DNA of 64,000 nucleotides from Alphaproteobacteria bacterium (lineage in GTDB: Bacteria; Pseudomonadota; Alphaproteobacteria; UBA9219), in contig JAMFSS010000003.1 of assembly GCA_026225415.1 (NCBI GenBank), positions 62,001 through 126,000 on the forward strand, in the 5' to 3' direction. The notes under the pieces are model-generated. The model was not told the origin of the DNA and searched no databases. It worked only from the letters and a program-made list of their open reading frames with translations. Each line of letters begins with the position of its first letter. The stretch's first letter is position 1. Positions 52,755 through 63,127 of the stretch are shown in pieces. The position numbers were made by a program, and so were the translations under genes.

Positions 52755-55700
52755 ATAGTGACTTCCATAAGGCGTGGCGCATAGGTCCATAACAGGAAGC
52801 ACCGCACTTTTTTGTTTGGATAAATTTCACACAATAAGGCGCGGTACTCGTCAACCTGTTGGCGATAGGCGGGTGGAATATCCTGTTCGCGCGCGGGCGG
52901 TGGCCGGTTGGTTTTGTAGTCGACAATCCAAACTTCGTTATTCACCAAACACAACCTATCGACCTGACGAAAAACGGGCGCGCCCTTCAATGTGCCGGTC
53001 AATGGCGCTTCGGCAAGGCCGCCGGGGGCAAACAGATCGGCAAAATTTTTGTCATTCAACAAACGGTTTACTTCACTGGCAATTTCTTTTTGCTGTATGG
53101 CATCCAAATTGTGGCGCGGATGCGACAGGAAGCGTTGCGTCGCCGCATCGCGCAGCAATGGATCGATGTCGGGCAAGCTTTGTAGTAAACGATGGATAAT
53201 GCGCCCGCGGGCAAAAGCAACATCGGGTGTTGCCGTCGACGCATCCTTGTTGGCATGTATCGACATTGCAGGCGGCGTTGCAATTTTCTGCCGCGCCCAT
53301 GCGGGGATAGGCGGTGTGGGCGGCGAGGGCGTCTTTGCATCCTGTTGTATCAAAACCGGCGGCGCATTATCGGCATGGACAATTTCCGGCGTAGGGTTTT
53401 CGCTCCGCACCGCATGCGCCTGATGCATGGGCTGCAAGGCATGACGCGCCAGCGCGTACCAGCTTTCTTCCGGTGCATCTTTCATGCGCCCCCCCAACCA
53501 GCCGCAGATATAAAGTTGGCTCTCGGCCCGCGTTAGCGCGACATAAAACAACCGGCGATATTCTTCTATCTGTTTATCGCGTGCCAGCTGCCACACGTGT
53601 TGCGCCGCGCCAAATGCCGGTTGCCGCGCTAAAAATAATGGCGCCGTTTTATCGTCGTTCCATTGCAATTTATTGATATCGCGTGATTGCGGCACCGCTG
53701 CTGTATCGGGCAAAAAAACAATCGGCGCTTCCAACCCTTTGGATGCGTGAACAGTCATGATGCGCACCTGTCCGCCGTCCTGCTTTTTACCGTGGTCCAG
53801 CTCGCGTTTGATCTCGGCATCGGCCTGCACCAGCCAATGCAGGAAATTTTGCAAAGACGGCGCGTGATGCTGGCCAAAACTTTGCGCCTCGTTCAGCAAT
53901 TCATCGATAGGGTCAAGCGATTCATCACCCAACCGCGACCAAATCGCGCGCCGCCCGCTGATGCTATCAGCAGGGCAGGGGGTATTAAGCAGGGAAGACA
54001 GAAAAACAAACGGCGTGCAGAAATCGGCTTCGGCCAGTTTTTGTGTCAGATAATCGCGAATCTTTGTATGCGTTGAGGCTTGCAACGCATCCCACAAACT
54101 ATCCGCGCGGCCAATCGCCAATACCATCAACTCATCTTCGCTGAAACCCAGCAAGGGGCTGCGCAGAAGCGTCGCAAGATTCAAATCATCCTGCGGCAAC
54201 AAAACAAAACGCAGCATGGCAAGCAAATCCATAACCGGCAATTGGTTGACCAACCGCATCCGGTCAACGCCGGTAACCTGCACCTTTTGCGCCTTTAATG
54301 CGCGCACCATCAAATCGGCAAAACGCCCGCGACGGCGCAACAAAATCATAATATCGCCTGCGGCAATTGCGCGGGTCGTGCCGGGCAAGGGCGTGTTTCT
54401 ATCCAGCCAGAATTTTATTTTGGTCGCGATTTGCCGCGCCAATTCGGCCTGCGCGTCATGTTCTTCCTCATACCCCAACGGCATCGGCCATAAGGTTGGT
54501 TCGGCTTCATTCTTGGCAGGAATTATCAAAGGCCAGATTTCAACGCGCCCCGGATGGGTAGCGGCATTTTTGTAAGGCGTGTGGCGAATGGCATCCACCG
54601 AAACGCCTTTCTGTGCGTTGGCGTGCGAGAATATCGCATCGACCGCAGAAAGAATGGCAGGCGCGGAACGGAAAGACGTATGCAGCCCGATTTTTTTAAA
54701 TTTCTTTCCGGCCTCGGGCAAGAATGCGGCATATTTCCCTCGTTCCGATAAAAAAGATTCCGGATCGGCATTTTGAAAACTGAAAATCGATTGTTTTTCG
54801 TCGCCCACCACAAACAAAGTGCGGTTGATGCCGTCACGCGCGCTGTGCCCTGCGAAAAATTCCGTCGTCAAGGCTTGCACGATATTCCATTGGGCGCGGC
54901 TGGTATCCTGTGCCTCATCGACCAGAATATGGTCCAAACCCTTATCCAGCTTGTACAAAATCCATGGCGCAATGCCGGATCGGTGCAACAATTTTTCGGT
55001 AAAGGATATCAGATCGTCATAATCCAGCGCCGCGCGCGCCTGTTTGCGGGCGGCCAGTTTTGTGGAAAACGCATGGCCGAAAACAAGAACAGCCTCGGTC
55101 AATTCGGCAATCTCTGCCGCCTCGATACGTTCCAACGCCGATTGCAACCGCGTCGCTTCGCGTTCGGACAGGGGCGTGATATCCGGATAAAGCGTCAAGA
55201 TTTTTATATCGCCTAATTGTTTACGCGGTTGTTTTTCCTTGGTCAGATAAACGCCGAAATAATCATAAAAACGCGCCGCGCGGTTAGCGGGTGTTGTTTC
55301 CAGAATGGCCGAAATAATCCGCCCGCGATCACTATGCGTAGGGGTGCCCTCCGCCAATCCTTTCACCAAATTCCACATATCCGCTTCGGGTAAGCTTTCC
55401 ATCATTTCTTGGCGGATAGTTTCCGCTTTGTCATCCGGCGCAAGATTTAAAAAATGCCGCGTGGTCTTCACAAGCGTTGCAATGCCGCCCGCCTGTTCAA
55501 TCGCCTTGCTTAATTGCCCGCGCGTCTGGGTGATCTCGCGCAACATGGCATCAAAACCAAATTCACCCTGCGCGGCCACAAGAATGGCAAGCGCTTGCGC
55601 CAACCCGCTATGCGGATTTTCACCTGCCTCCCGTAACACATCATCTTGCACATCGCGTTGCAAAACATCCATTTCCTGCTCGTCGATCAGGGCGAAATGG

Positions 55701-56143
55701 GGCGGCAACCCCGCTTCCACAGGAAAACGCGACAACACTTCCTGACAGAATGAATGGATGGTGCGGATGCGTAGACCCCCGGGGCAAGACAAAACACGGG
55801 CAAATAAACGCCGCGCTTCGGTTCTTTGCGCCGTATCGGCTTCATAATTTTGCAGTTCGAATAAATCCGCATCCAATTCCGCGTCATCGCACACCGCCCA
55901 TTTGCCCAACATTCTGGTAACGCGGTTGGCCATTTCGGCGGCACCGGCGCGGGTATAGGTCAGGCATAATATTTTTTGCGGCGGCACGCCCGCCAACAAC
56001 AAACGCGTCACACGTTTTGTCAAAACGCTGGTCTTGCCCGAACCGGCCGACGCATTGACCCATACCGAACTTGCGGGATCCGAAGCGGCGCGTTGCGCAT
56101 CGCCGGGGTTGGCTGCGGGATTTTTAAGAAGGGATGATGTCAT
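52751..56143 (-). CDS. addA: Double-strand break repair helicase/nuclease AddA
   Basis: An 1130-residue UvrD-type helicase with C-terminal nuclease. Walker A is ASAGSGKTSVLTKRV (31-45), then ILCLTYTRAGAAEMANR, ILVDEAQDTSRAQWNI (Walker B), VVGDEKQSIFSFQNADP, VRIMTVHASKGLEAPIVFLP, and nuclease motif VDYKTNRPPP near the end. AddAB processes broken ends for RecA, replacing RecBCD. It is coupled to addB by ATGA. Confidence 0.96.
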   Translation of the reverse strand: MTSSLLKNPAANPGDAQRAASDPASSVWVNASAGSGKTSVLTKRVTRLLLAGVPPQKILCLTYTRAGAAEMANRVTRMLGKWAVCDDAELDADLFELQNYEADTAQRTEARRLFARVLSCPGGLRIRTIHSFCQEVLSRFPVEAGLPPHFALIDEQEMDVLQRDVQDDVLREAGENPHSGLAQALAILVAAQGEFGFDAMLREITQTRGQLSKAIEQAGGIATLVKTTRHFLNLAPDDKAETIRQEMMESLPEADMWNLVKGLAEGTPTHSDRGRIISAILETTPANRAARFYDYFGVYLTKEKQPRKQLGDIKILTLYPDITPLSEREATRLQSALERIEAAEIAELTEAVLVFGHAFSTKLAARKQARAALDYDDLISFTEKLLHRSGIAPWILYKLDKGLDHILVDEAQDTSRAQWNIVQALTTEFFAGHSARDGINRTLFVVGDEKQSIFSFQNADPESFLSERGKYAAFLPEAGKKFKKIGLHTSFRSAPAILSAVDAIFSHANAQKGVSVDAIRHTPYKNAATHPGRVEIWPLIIPAKNEAEPTLWPMPLGYEEEHDAQAELARQIATKIKFWLDRNTPLPGTTRAIAAGDIMILLRRRGRFADLMVRALKAQKVQVTGVDRMRLVNQLPVMDLLAMLRFVLLPQDDLNLATLLRSPLLGFSEDELMVLAIGRADSLWDALQASTHTKIRDYLTQKLAEADFCTPFVFLSSLLNTPCPADSISGRRAIWSRLGDESLDPIDELLNEAQSFGQHHAPSLQNFLHWLVQADAEIKRELDHGKKQDGGQVRIMTVHASKGLEAPIVFLPDTAAVPQSRDINKLQWNDDKTAPLFLARQPAFGAAQHVWQLARDKQIEEYRRLFYVALTRAESQLYICGWLGGRMKDAPEESWYALARHALQPMHQAHAVRSENPTPEIVHADNAPPVLIQQDAKTPSPPTPPIPAWARQKIATPPAMSIHANKDASTATPDVAFARGRIIHRLLQSLPDIDPLLRDAATQRFLSHPRHNLDAIQQKEIASEVNRLLNDKNFADLFAPGGLAEAPLTGTLKGAPVFRQVDRLCLVNNEVWIVDYKTNRPPPAREQDIPPAYRQQVDEYRALLCEIYPNKKVRCFLLWTYAPRLMEVTI

Positions 56144-58998
56144 GTGTCATCAACCGTTCTGCCCCATTCTGCCAAACGCGACAGATGCGCATAGTCATTA
56201 TAACGCGGCTGGTAACGCGGCTTGGGCGCGGCTTCATAAGGTGTGGCGGCATTGGCAAATTTTTCGATCAATTCCTTTAACCCCATTTCCGCCTGCGCAA
56301 TCAAATCGGCAATTTCCGTGTCATAGACGTCAACATCACACCCGCTGCGCCCGCCTTTCAGAATCCAGTATTCCAACGCGCCGCTGACACCGGTAATTTT
56401 ATCAAACCCGCTTGCATTCGCCATCATGGCAAGCAAAGGCAATTGTGGTTCGATGCCTGATTTAACATCCGCTTCTTTTGGTACCGATCCGGTTTTGTAA
56501 TCGGTAATCGACAGGCTGCCATCGGCCAAACGGTCAATACGGTCTGCGCGGCCTTTCAATGTCAGGCCATGCAATGTTATCGCGCCTTTCGGTTCTGCGG
56601 CCAATAACCGCGTGCCGTTAGTGCGGCGCGCGCGTTCGTGATTAACAAACCACTGTGCGATATCGACAAACCGCGCCCACCAAAAGGCGCGGATGCGCGG
56701 GTTGCCTTTATCATGCGCGAAAATACCTTCGCCGATTTTCAATAATTGCGCTTCGGCATCATCGGGCAAGATGGTCGGGAAAGCGCGGGTGAATTTTTCC
56801 AGACTTTCGTGGATCATCATACCGCGGTCGGATGCATCCAATTCCGCGTCCAACTCTTCCAGTTTTTTAAGTTTCAAAATATGCTTGGCGTAAATGGCAT
56901 AGGGGTTGCGCATCCACACCGTGATCTCCGTCACCGATAATGTGGTGGGGCGTATGGCTGCGGGTGGGCGCGGTTGCGGGCGGTCACACGGTGTGATGCT
57001 GTCCGGCACATCCAACCCATGCGCCCAAACGCGCCAGGGTGTTGTGGGTTCCAACGCATCATGATGCTCATCCGATAATCCAACGGCGCGTAACACGGCA
57101 TCCAGCTGCAATAGAAAACGTGAAGGCACAGAAGGGTTGCCCTTGCTGCGGGCAGAACGTGTCAGCATCACCTGTTTGTGGCAAGCCAGTTGTGCGAAAT
57201 CATGCGCCGCCAAACCGATACGAAATTCGGGCGAAGGTAATTTGAATTTGGCGCGCATCTGGCGCGACATCCACGGGTCAAACCCGGCATCGGGCGGCCA
57301 TGTGCCTTCATTCATGCCGCCAAGGATAACCAGATCGGCCTCGATCAACCGTGCCTCCAATGGCCCAAGGATAACAAGGCGGGGATGGGTGGCGCGGCCC
57401 GACCGTAAGATTTTCCGGCTGGCCAATGTTTCGAACAACGCCGCATAATCCGCGCCTGTCAAAGGCGGAAAACCATGCGAGGCCTCGCGCCATTCATCCA
57501 GCCACGCGGCAATATTCTCGCCCGCCTCATCTTGCCATAAACGGTCGGCGCCTTTTTCTGTGTCTGTGGCGGCCACTTCTTCGGCTGCGGCAATATGCGC
57601 GGCGATATGGTCGGCCAATGGCATTTTATGTCGGTAATTTTGCGTGACGGATTTCAGGATATTTTTCAAAATATCAAAATTTTCATCTTCCAGATTGCGC
57701 GCGCGCATTTCGGCATCGCGCGTCGCGTTCCTGCAATCAACGGGGTCTTGCCCGCACGCGGCCAAGGAATGTTTCAACAATGCCAACGCATCAATCACGC
57801 CCGCCTTGGGCGCTGCGGCATCCAAAACCAAACCCAAAAACGCGCCCAATGTTGAAAACGAAATCGGCGCGCCGCCGCTATCGTCACCGTCAATGCCCCA
57901 GCGGCGCAATAAGGATGCCACACGCACCGCTAACCCGCGATCCGCCGTTACCAATGCTGCGGTCTGCTCCGGCGTTTCCAAAAATTCGCGCAAACGCAAC
58001 GCGATCACTTGCGCCTCTTCCTGCTGGTGATCCAGCGTCACAAGCGTCAAACCCGCAACGCATGTTTTATCGAACGCGCCTCGCAATTCGCGCCATGCCT
58101 CGGTCGATGTCGCGGGGCGCATCGCCTCGCTGATCAATTTGGCGCGGGGTGTGGAAAGTGGCGCCGCGCCAAAATTTTGTACCGCCTCGCGCCGCACGCC
58201 CATTTTGTGCAACAGGTTTTTCATCGCATTTTGTGGGCTGGTATCTTCCGACTTTTCCCACCCTTCATTATCGATCAATTGATCCAGGCCGGGCAGAATA
58301 ACGGCGCCTTGCGGCAGGCTTGCGATAACATCCAACAAACCGGCAGTCGCGGGCACAGACCCGGTGGAACCCGCCGCGATAACCGGATAGTCGGGAGGGT
58401 TGGTGCGCCAGATTTCCGCCTGCGCATTCAAAACCAGATTGCGGCGCTCTGCCGCATCCACGCAACCCTGCTCGGCCAATATCAACGGCCAGTTGCGCGT
58501 GACGATATCCAAAAACTGAATCGTCTGTTGCCAATGTTCGGCCAGCTCCTGTTCTTCGACCAATTCTGGCAATTTGGAAACATCGCATTGTTCAATTTGA
58601 ATCTGATCAAGAAAGGCGGCTAGCGCTTCCGCCGCAGGCAAAGCCTGATCCCATGATAAAGTCGGATCGCGCCGTTGCACCTGTTGCGTTAACAACATCA
58701 ACCGTTTCAATGAACCGATCGCGGGCGGAATGGTAAAATTTTCCGTATCGGCAAAAGTAAACTCATCTTCGTCGCTTTCGCCCAAGGGGCGCATGCGCGG
58801 CAATAAAACCGGTTTACCATTGGCCAGCTTGGCAAAAACGTTGCCCAAATGGCGGCACGCGCGGCGCGTGGGTAACAAAATCAAACTGCGCGATAGCCGA
58901 AACATGTCGCCATCGGCCTGCCGCCAGATTTCCTGTGCCAGCGTTTCAAGAAACGGTATATCGGGCGCAATGGTATAGATGTTTTTCAAACACCCCAC
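56140..58998 (-). CDS. addB: Double-strand break repair protein AddB
   Basis: A 952-residue partner of AddA, of the alphaproteobacterial type. It has an inactive helicase-like N-terminus (LILLPTRRACRHLGNVFAKL), VILGGMNEGTWPPDAGFDPW in the middle, and a C-terminal nuclease with ALKGRADRID-like LTLKGRADRIDRLA and ITDYKTGSVPK. The start is GTG at 58998, 12 bases inside the upstream gene; a TTG three codons on is better spaced from AAAGG. Confidence 0.93.
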   Translation of the reverse strand: MGCLKNIYTIAPDIPFLETLAQEIWRQADGDMFRLSRSLILLPTRRACRHLGNVFAKLANGKPVLLPRMRPLGESDEDEFTFADTENFTIPPAIGSLKRLMLLTQQVQRRDPTLSWDQALPAAEALAAFLDQIQIEQCDVSKLPELVEEQELAEHWQQTIQFLDIVTRNWPLILAEQGCVDAAERRNLVLNAQAEIWRTNPPDYPVIAAGSTGSVPATAGLLDVIASLPQGAVILPGLDQLIDNEGWEKSEDTSPQNAMKNLLHKMGVRREAVQNFGAAPLSTPRAKLISEAMRPATSTEAWRELRGAFDKTCVAGLTLVTLDHQQEEAQVIALRLREFLETPEQTAALVTADRGLAVRVASLLRRWGIDGDDSGGAPISFSTLGAFLGLVLDAAAPKAGVIDALALLKHSLAACGQDPVDCRNATRDAEMRARNLEDENFDILKNILKSVTQNYRHKMPLADHIAAHIAAAEEVAATDTEKGADRLWQDEAGENIAAWLDEWREASHGFPPLTGADYAALFETLASRKILRSGRATHPRLVILGPLEARLIEADLVILGGMNEGTWPPDAGFDPWMSRQMRAKFKLPSPEFRIGLAAHDFAQLACHKQVMLTRSARSKGNPSVPSRFLLQLDAVLRAVGLSDEHHDALEPTTPWRVWAHGLDVPDSITPCDRPQPRPPAAIRPTTLSVTEITVWMRNPYAIYAKHILKLKKLEELDAELDASDRGMMIHESLEKFTRAFPTILPDDAEAQLLKIGEGIFAHDKGNPRIRAFWWARFVDIAQWFVNHERARRTNGTRLLAAEPKGAITLHGLTLKGRADRIDRLADGSLSITDYKTGSVPKEADVKSGIEPQLPLLAMMANASGFDKITGVSGALEYWILKGGRSGCDVDVYDTEIADLIAQAEMGLKELIEKFANAATPYEAAPKPRYQPRYNDYAHLSRLAEWGRTVDDT

Positions 58999-59717
58999 CC
59001 TTTACCGGAAATGAGCAACTCATTCGCCACTTCCCAATCCTGTGGCGTGCCGACATGGAAACACGTACCGTCATGTTCAACGCCAAACAAACGACCACGT
59101 GCCTCGGCCTTATCCCACACATGATTGTTAGAGAATTTTTTGGTTGGCGGATTAACAAAAAGTTCCGGCGTCAAAATCTGCGCCGAAATCCACACATAGG
59201 GGCGCGGCGGGTTCACCCCCTTGCGCCACACGCGGCCATCGGGGGCCATAGCAAAATCACCATGAGGTTCAAATCCGCGCGCCTTATCAGTGCGCATCAA
59301 TAATAACAACGCATCCATTTTATCCGCATCCCACCTCTCCCGCATGCGCGGCAAAGCAGGCGTGCGCGTATCCATCCACGGTAAATCGGCATTGAGCGAG
59401 AAGAAAGGCTTGCCACCAAAATGAGGTAAAGCATTGACGATGCCGCCGCCGGTGTCCAGCAATTCCGTTTCGCGCGAAATAATAATTTCAATATCCTTGC
59501 GGGTTTTCAGATGCTCTTCAATTTGTTCGGCAAGGTAAAATGTATTCACCACGGCGCGTTCAATCTCCGCCGCAACCAACCTATCCAAAGCATGATCCAA
59601 CATCGTGCGTCCGCCCACCATCTGTAACGGTTTGGGCTTGGTCAAAGTCATCGGGCGCATGCGTGTACCTAAACCCGCCGCCAAAACCATTGCCGTGTTG
59701 GAAATCGCTCCTGTCAT
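58986..59717 (-). CDS. murU: Nucleotidyltransferase, MurU-like
   Basis: A 243-residue sugar-1-phosphate nucleotidyltransferase: MVLAAGLGTRMRPMTLTKPK is the nucleotide loop, LLDTGGGIVNALPHFGGKPF and FFSLNADLPWMD follow. With the adjoining kinase it fits AmgK-MurU, which makes UDP-MurNAc from recycled MurNAc and bypasses the fosfomycin-sensitive route. The ATG at 59717 overlaps the kinase stop by ATGA. Confidence 0.9.
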   Translation of the reverse strand: MTGAISNTAMVLAAGLGTRMRPMTLTKPKPLQMVGGRTMLDHALDRLVAAEIERAVVNTFYLAEQIEEHLKTRKDIEIIISRETELLDTGGGIVNALPHFGGKPFFSLNADLPWMDTRTPALPRMRERWDADKMDALLLLMRTDKARGFEPHGDFAMAPDGRVWRKGVNPPRPYVWISAQILTPELFVNPPTKKFSNNHVWDKAEARGRLFGVEHDGTCFHVGTPQDWEVANELLISGKGWGV

Positions 59718-60697
59718 ACCAAACCTTCGCATTGATTCATAAATTCCCGCACCGGAAACAGATAAGGCTGTTGCAAGATAGTGTTCAAATGTTTTGTAAT
59801 ACGCGGAAGATATGCAAGCTTGTCGCGCCGCCCCTGTCGCAAAGCCATCTGTGAGATAATTCCCACAATGCGTGTATGCCGTTGCGCCGATAAAATCACT
59901 GCTGCGCGCATCAAATCATTTTGTGAAATTTCCGTGCCTGATTTCTCGCGGTAATGGGCAATGACTTCAGGCAGCAACGCAAAGCCGCCATCGCGCCGCA
60001 CCTCTTCGCACAATGAGGCAAGGTCATAGGCTACACAACCAATCCCCGCATCCTGAAAATCCAACACGCCGATTTCGTCCTTCGGCAGATCCATCAAATT
60101 GTCGGGCATGAAGTCGCGCAACAACAAACTTTTTGGCATTGTCTCAATCGGACGCAACACGCTGCGCCACGCGGCGGTGAAATCTTCGCGTTCTTGCTCG
60201 GTCGCGTCGCGTTGTTTGGCAAAAGGAAAATAGCCATCCAGAAAAAGCGAAACCTGCGCAACGAAAAGTTCGGTCGAATAAAGTGGCATATCCACACCTG
60301 TGGCATCGGCGCGGTTAAAATTCTTATGCAGTTTTGCCAGAATGTCGGCGGCGCGCAGGTAAAATACCTTTGCCTCGGCACCGGTATCCAACAACCCACC
60401 TATTGGACGTGTGCCGAAATCCTGCATCAAAACCAAACCCTTATCGCCTTCGGCAGCGTAAATATGGGGGGTGGTAATACCCGACTTGCGCAATAGTTCC
60501 GCAATCGTAATAAATTGAGGCGTCTTTTGATCGGCATCCGCATCCATAAGAATGGCGGTGCTACCATCCGGCTTGGTCAAACGCATATAACGACGCGGTG
60601 AAAAATCGCCGTCAAAAACCTGCGTTGCCGCATCCCCCCAACCCTGTTGGTCGAGAAAAGCCGCAATTTCAAGAGGGCGTATGGCGGAAAGGTTCAT
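59714..60697 (-). CDS. amgK: Anomeric sugar kinase, AmgK-like
   Basis: A 327-residue aminoglycoside-phosphotransferase-fold kinase: FSPRRYMRLTKPDGSTAILM, LVLMQDFGTRPIGGLL, and the catalytic loop LLLRDFMPDNLM with GVLDFQDAGIG as metal motif. The usual H in HRDxH of the loop is replaced, but the catalytic Asp is present. It probably phosphorylates MurNAc/GlcNAc at C1, feeding MurU. It heads the leftward run amgK-murU-addB-addA. Confidence 0.87.
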   Translation of the reverse strand: MNLSAIRPLEIAAFLDQQGWGDAATQVFDGDFSPRRYMRLTKPDGSTAILMDADADQKTPQFITIAELLRKSGITTPHIYAAEGDKGLVLMQDFGTRPIGGLLDTGAEAKVFYLRAADILAKLHKNFNRADATGVDMPLYSTELFVAQVSLFLDGYFPFAKQRDATEQEREDFTAAWRSVLRPIETMPKSLLLRDFMPDNLMDLPKDEIGVLDFQDAGIGCVAYDLASLCEEVRRDGGFALLPEVIAHYREKSGTEISQNDLMRAAVILSAQRHTRIVGIISQMALRQGRRDKLAYLPRITKHLNTILQQPYLFPVREFMNQCEGLV

Positions 60698-60786
60698 AAC
60701 AATCGGCGGTTTTTTAAGTCTTGTGCAGCATAGGTTAATCTTTTACCCTGTTGACCAGTTTGATTCAATTCAGGATTTCCAACTCA

Positions 60787-63108
60787 ATGGCTGATAAAAA
60801 AATGGCGAACAAGTTGCGCGTGATGCTGTGTGTGATGGCGCTCATTTGCGCCTCCCATAGCGCGTTTCTGGCGCCAACCCCCGCTTTTGCCCAGGAATCA
60901 GGCATCCCCATCAGTGATATTCGCGTCGAGGGCGTCCAACGTCTGGAACCCGAAACCGTCATTTCATATCTAAGCCTTAATAAGGGTGATGCCGCGACTC
61001 CGTCCAAACTCGATGCGTCGCTTAAGGCGCTCTATGCAACCGGCCTGTTCGCCGATGTTTCCCTGACGATGCAGGGCGATGTTCTGGTCGCCAAAGTCGC
61101 CGAAAACCCCATTTTGAACCGTGTGACCTTTGAAGGTAACGACGCCATTTCCAAAGAAGATCTGGAAAAGGAAGTGCAGTTGAAAAGCCGCATGGTTTAT
61201 ACCCTGCCGCGCGTTGAAAAAGACGTGCAACGTATTTTGGATTTGTATCGCCGTGGTGGCCGTTTTGCGGCCAAGGTTGAACCGAAACTGGTCAAGCTGG
61301 AACAAAACCGCGTCGATCTGGTTTTTGAAATCACCGAAGGCAAACGCACCGGCATCCGCAGCATTAAGTTTGTTGGCAACAATCATTTCGATAATGATGA
61401 ATTGCGCCAGACCATCAACACGCGCGAAAGCGCATGGTGGCGATTCTTCTCGTCATCCGATTATTATGATCCCGACCGCATGAATTACGACAAGGAATTG
61501 CTGCGCCGTTTTTATCTGAACGAAGGTTATGTCGATTTCCGCGTTTTGTCGGCGGTGGCCGAATTAACGCCAGACCGCGATGATTTCTTTGTCACTTTTT
61601 CGGTTGAAGAAGGCGAGCGTTACAAGTTCGGCAAAATAACAGTAACCAGTGAAATCAAAGGTTTGGACAGCGAAACGCTCAAACAATATCTGACCACGCG
61701 CGAAGGCCAATGGTACGACGCCGACCAGATCGAAAAATCCATCACCAAAATGACAACCGCCTTGGGCGACAAGCAATATGCGTTTGCTTCCGTCACACCT
61801 AACCCCGACCGTCATAAGGATTCGCGCACCGTTGATTTGAACTACACCGTGAAACAAGGCGAACGCGTTTATGTCGGCCGCATCGATATCAATGGCAATG
61901 CCAACACGGTCGACAAGGTTATCCGCCGTGAAATGCAATTGGCCGAAGGGGATCCGTTCAACGCGACGGCCTTGCACCAATCGCAACAACGTTTGAAAGA
62001 TTTGGGCTTCTTCTCCGATGTCAAAGTGGCGCCCGTTGACGGCGCGCAACCCGACCGCGCCAATGTCGATGTGAATGTCAAAGAAAAATCGACCGGCGAA
62101 GTTATGATCGGCGCCGGTTATTCTTCGACCGACGGCCCCTTGGGCGATTTCAGCATCAGCCAGCACAACTTTATGGGCGAAGGCCAGGATGCGCGTTTGG
62201 GCGCGACAATTTCAGGCCGTACCAAGCAGGTGGATACCAGCTTTACCGAACCCTACTTCCTTGATCGTGATTTGTCGGCAGGTGTGGATTTGTTCGCGTC
62301 GGCTACCAACAATCAGGATCTCAGCTCCTATGATGTGGACAGCGCAGGCACAACCTTCCGCCTTGGCTATCCTTTGACATCCGAAATTCGCCAGAAACTT
62401 AATTACAGCTTCCACGACGACGAGATTCTGAATGTACCCTCAACGGCATCGCCTTATATCGTCGATGAAGCGGGTGCCAGCGTAACCTCGTCATTCGGTC
62501 AATCGCTTACCTATGACACGCGTGACAGTAAACTCGACCCAACCCTCGGCTTCCTGTCGCATTTGGATACCGATATCGCAGGCGCAGGCGGTTCGCGCAA
62601 CTGGTTCCGTGTTAAATTGGGCGGCACGCAATATTACCCCATCGCAGAAAAATGGGTCATCAGCGGCACCGGCGAAGCCGGCGAAATCTGGGGTATCGAC
62701 CAATCCACGCGCATCAACGAACGCTTCTTCCTGGGCGGCGATACCTTGCGTGGTTTTGAATATGCCGGCGTAGGGCCGCGCGATAACAACAGCGCATACC
62801 AAGACGCGTTGGGCGGCAATAAATTCGCGCGCGGCACCGTCGATCTGGCGACGCCAACGCCTTTGCCGCCGGAATTCGGCATCAAGGGCCACATCTTTAC
62901 CGATACGGGCATCCTGGGTAAATCGGGTGAAACGCCGATTGCAGGCAGCCCCATCTCCAACGACCAATCCATCCATCTAAGCTCGGGCGTCGGTATCACG
63001 TGGGATTCGCCCTTCGGCCCGATCCGTCTGGATTATGCGGAACCGATTTTGTATCAGTCGTTTGACAAAATTGAACATATACATTTCAGCTTCGGTACTA
63101 AATTCTAA
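60787..63108 (+). CDS. bamA: Outer-membrane protein assembly factor BamA
   Basis: A 773-residue Omp85 protein. The signal peptide ends at TPAFA (residue 35). Five POTRA domains span about 40-380 (IRVEGVQRLEPETVISYLSL, VTFEGNDAISKEDLEKEVQL, IKFVGNNHFDNDELRQTINT). The barrel follows, with GYSSTDGPLGDFSISQHNFM, loop-6 motif LRGFEYAGVGPRD, and a C-terminal Phe (HFSFGTKF). It inserts outer-membrane proteins. The ATG at 60787 is chosen over an upstream TTG. Confidence 0.95.
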   Translation: MADKKMANKLRVMLCVMALICASHSAFLAPTPAFAQESGIPISDIRVEGVQRLEPETVISYLSLNKGDAATPSKLDASLKALYATGLFADVSLTMQGDVLVAKVAENPILNRVTFEGNDAISKEDLEKEVQLKSRMVYTLPRVEKDVQRILDLYRRGGRFAAKVEPKLVKLEQNRVDLVFEITEGKRTGIRSIKFVGNNHFDNDELRQTINTRESAWWRFFSSSDYYDPDRMNYDKELLRRFYLNEGYVDFRVLSAVAELTPDRDDFFVTFSVEEGERYKFGKITVTSEIKGLDSETLKQYLTTREGQWYDADQIEKSITKMTTALGDKQYAFASVTPNPDRHKDSRTVDLNYTVKQGERVYVGRIDINGNANTVDKVIRREMQLAEGDPFNATALHQSQQRLKDLGFFSDVKVAPVDGAQPDRANVDVNVKEKSTGEVMIGAGYSSTDGPLGDFSISQHNFMGEGQDARLGATISGRTKQVDTSFTEPYFLDRDLSAGVDLFASATNNQDLSSYDVDSAGTTFRLGYPLTSEIRQKLNYSFHDDEILNVPSTASPYIVDEAGASVTSSFGQSLTYDTRDSKLDPTLGFLSHLDTDIAGAGGSRNWFRVKLGGTQYYPIAEKWVISGTGEAGEIWGIDQSTRINERFFLGGDTLRGFEYAGVGPRDNNSAYQDALGGNKFARGTVDLATPTPLPPEFGIKGHIFTDTGILGKSGETPIAGSPISNDQSIHLSSGVGITWDSPFGPIRLDYAEPILYQSFDKIEHIHFSFGTKF

Positions 63109-63127
63109 AGCTATAAAGGAACGTTCA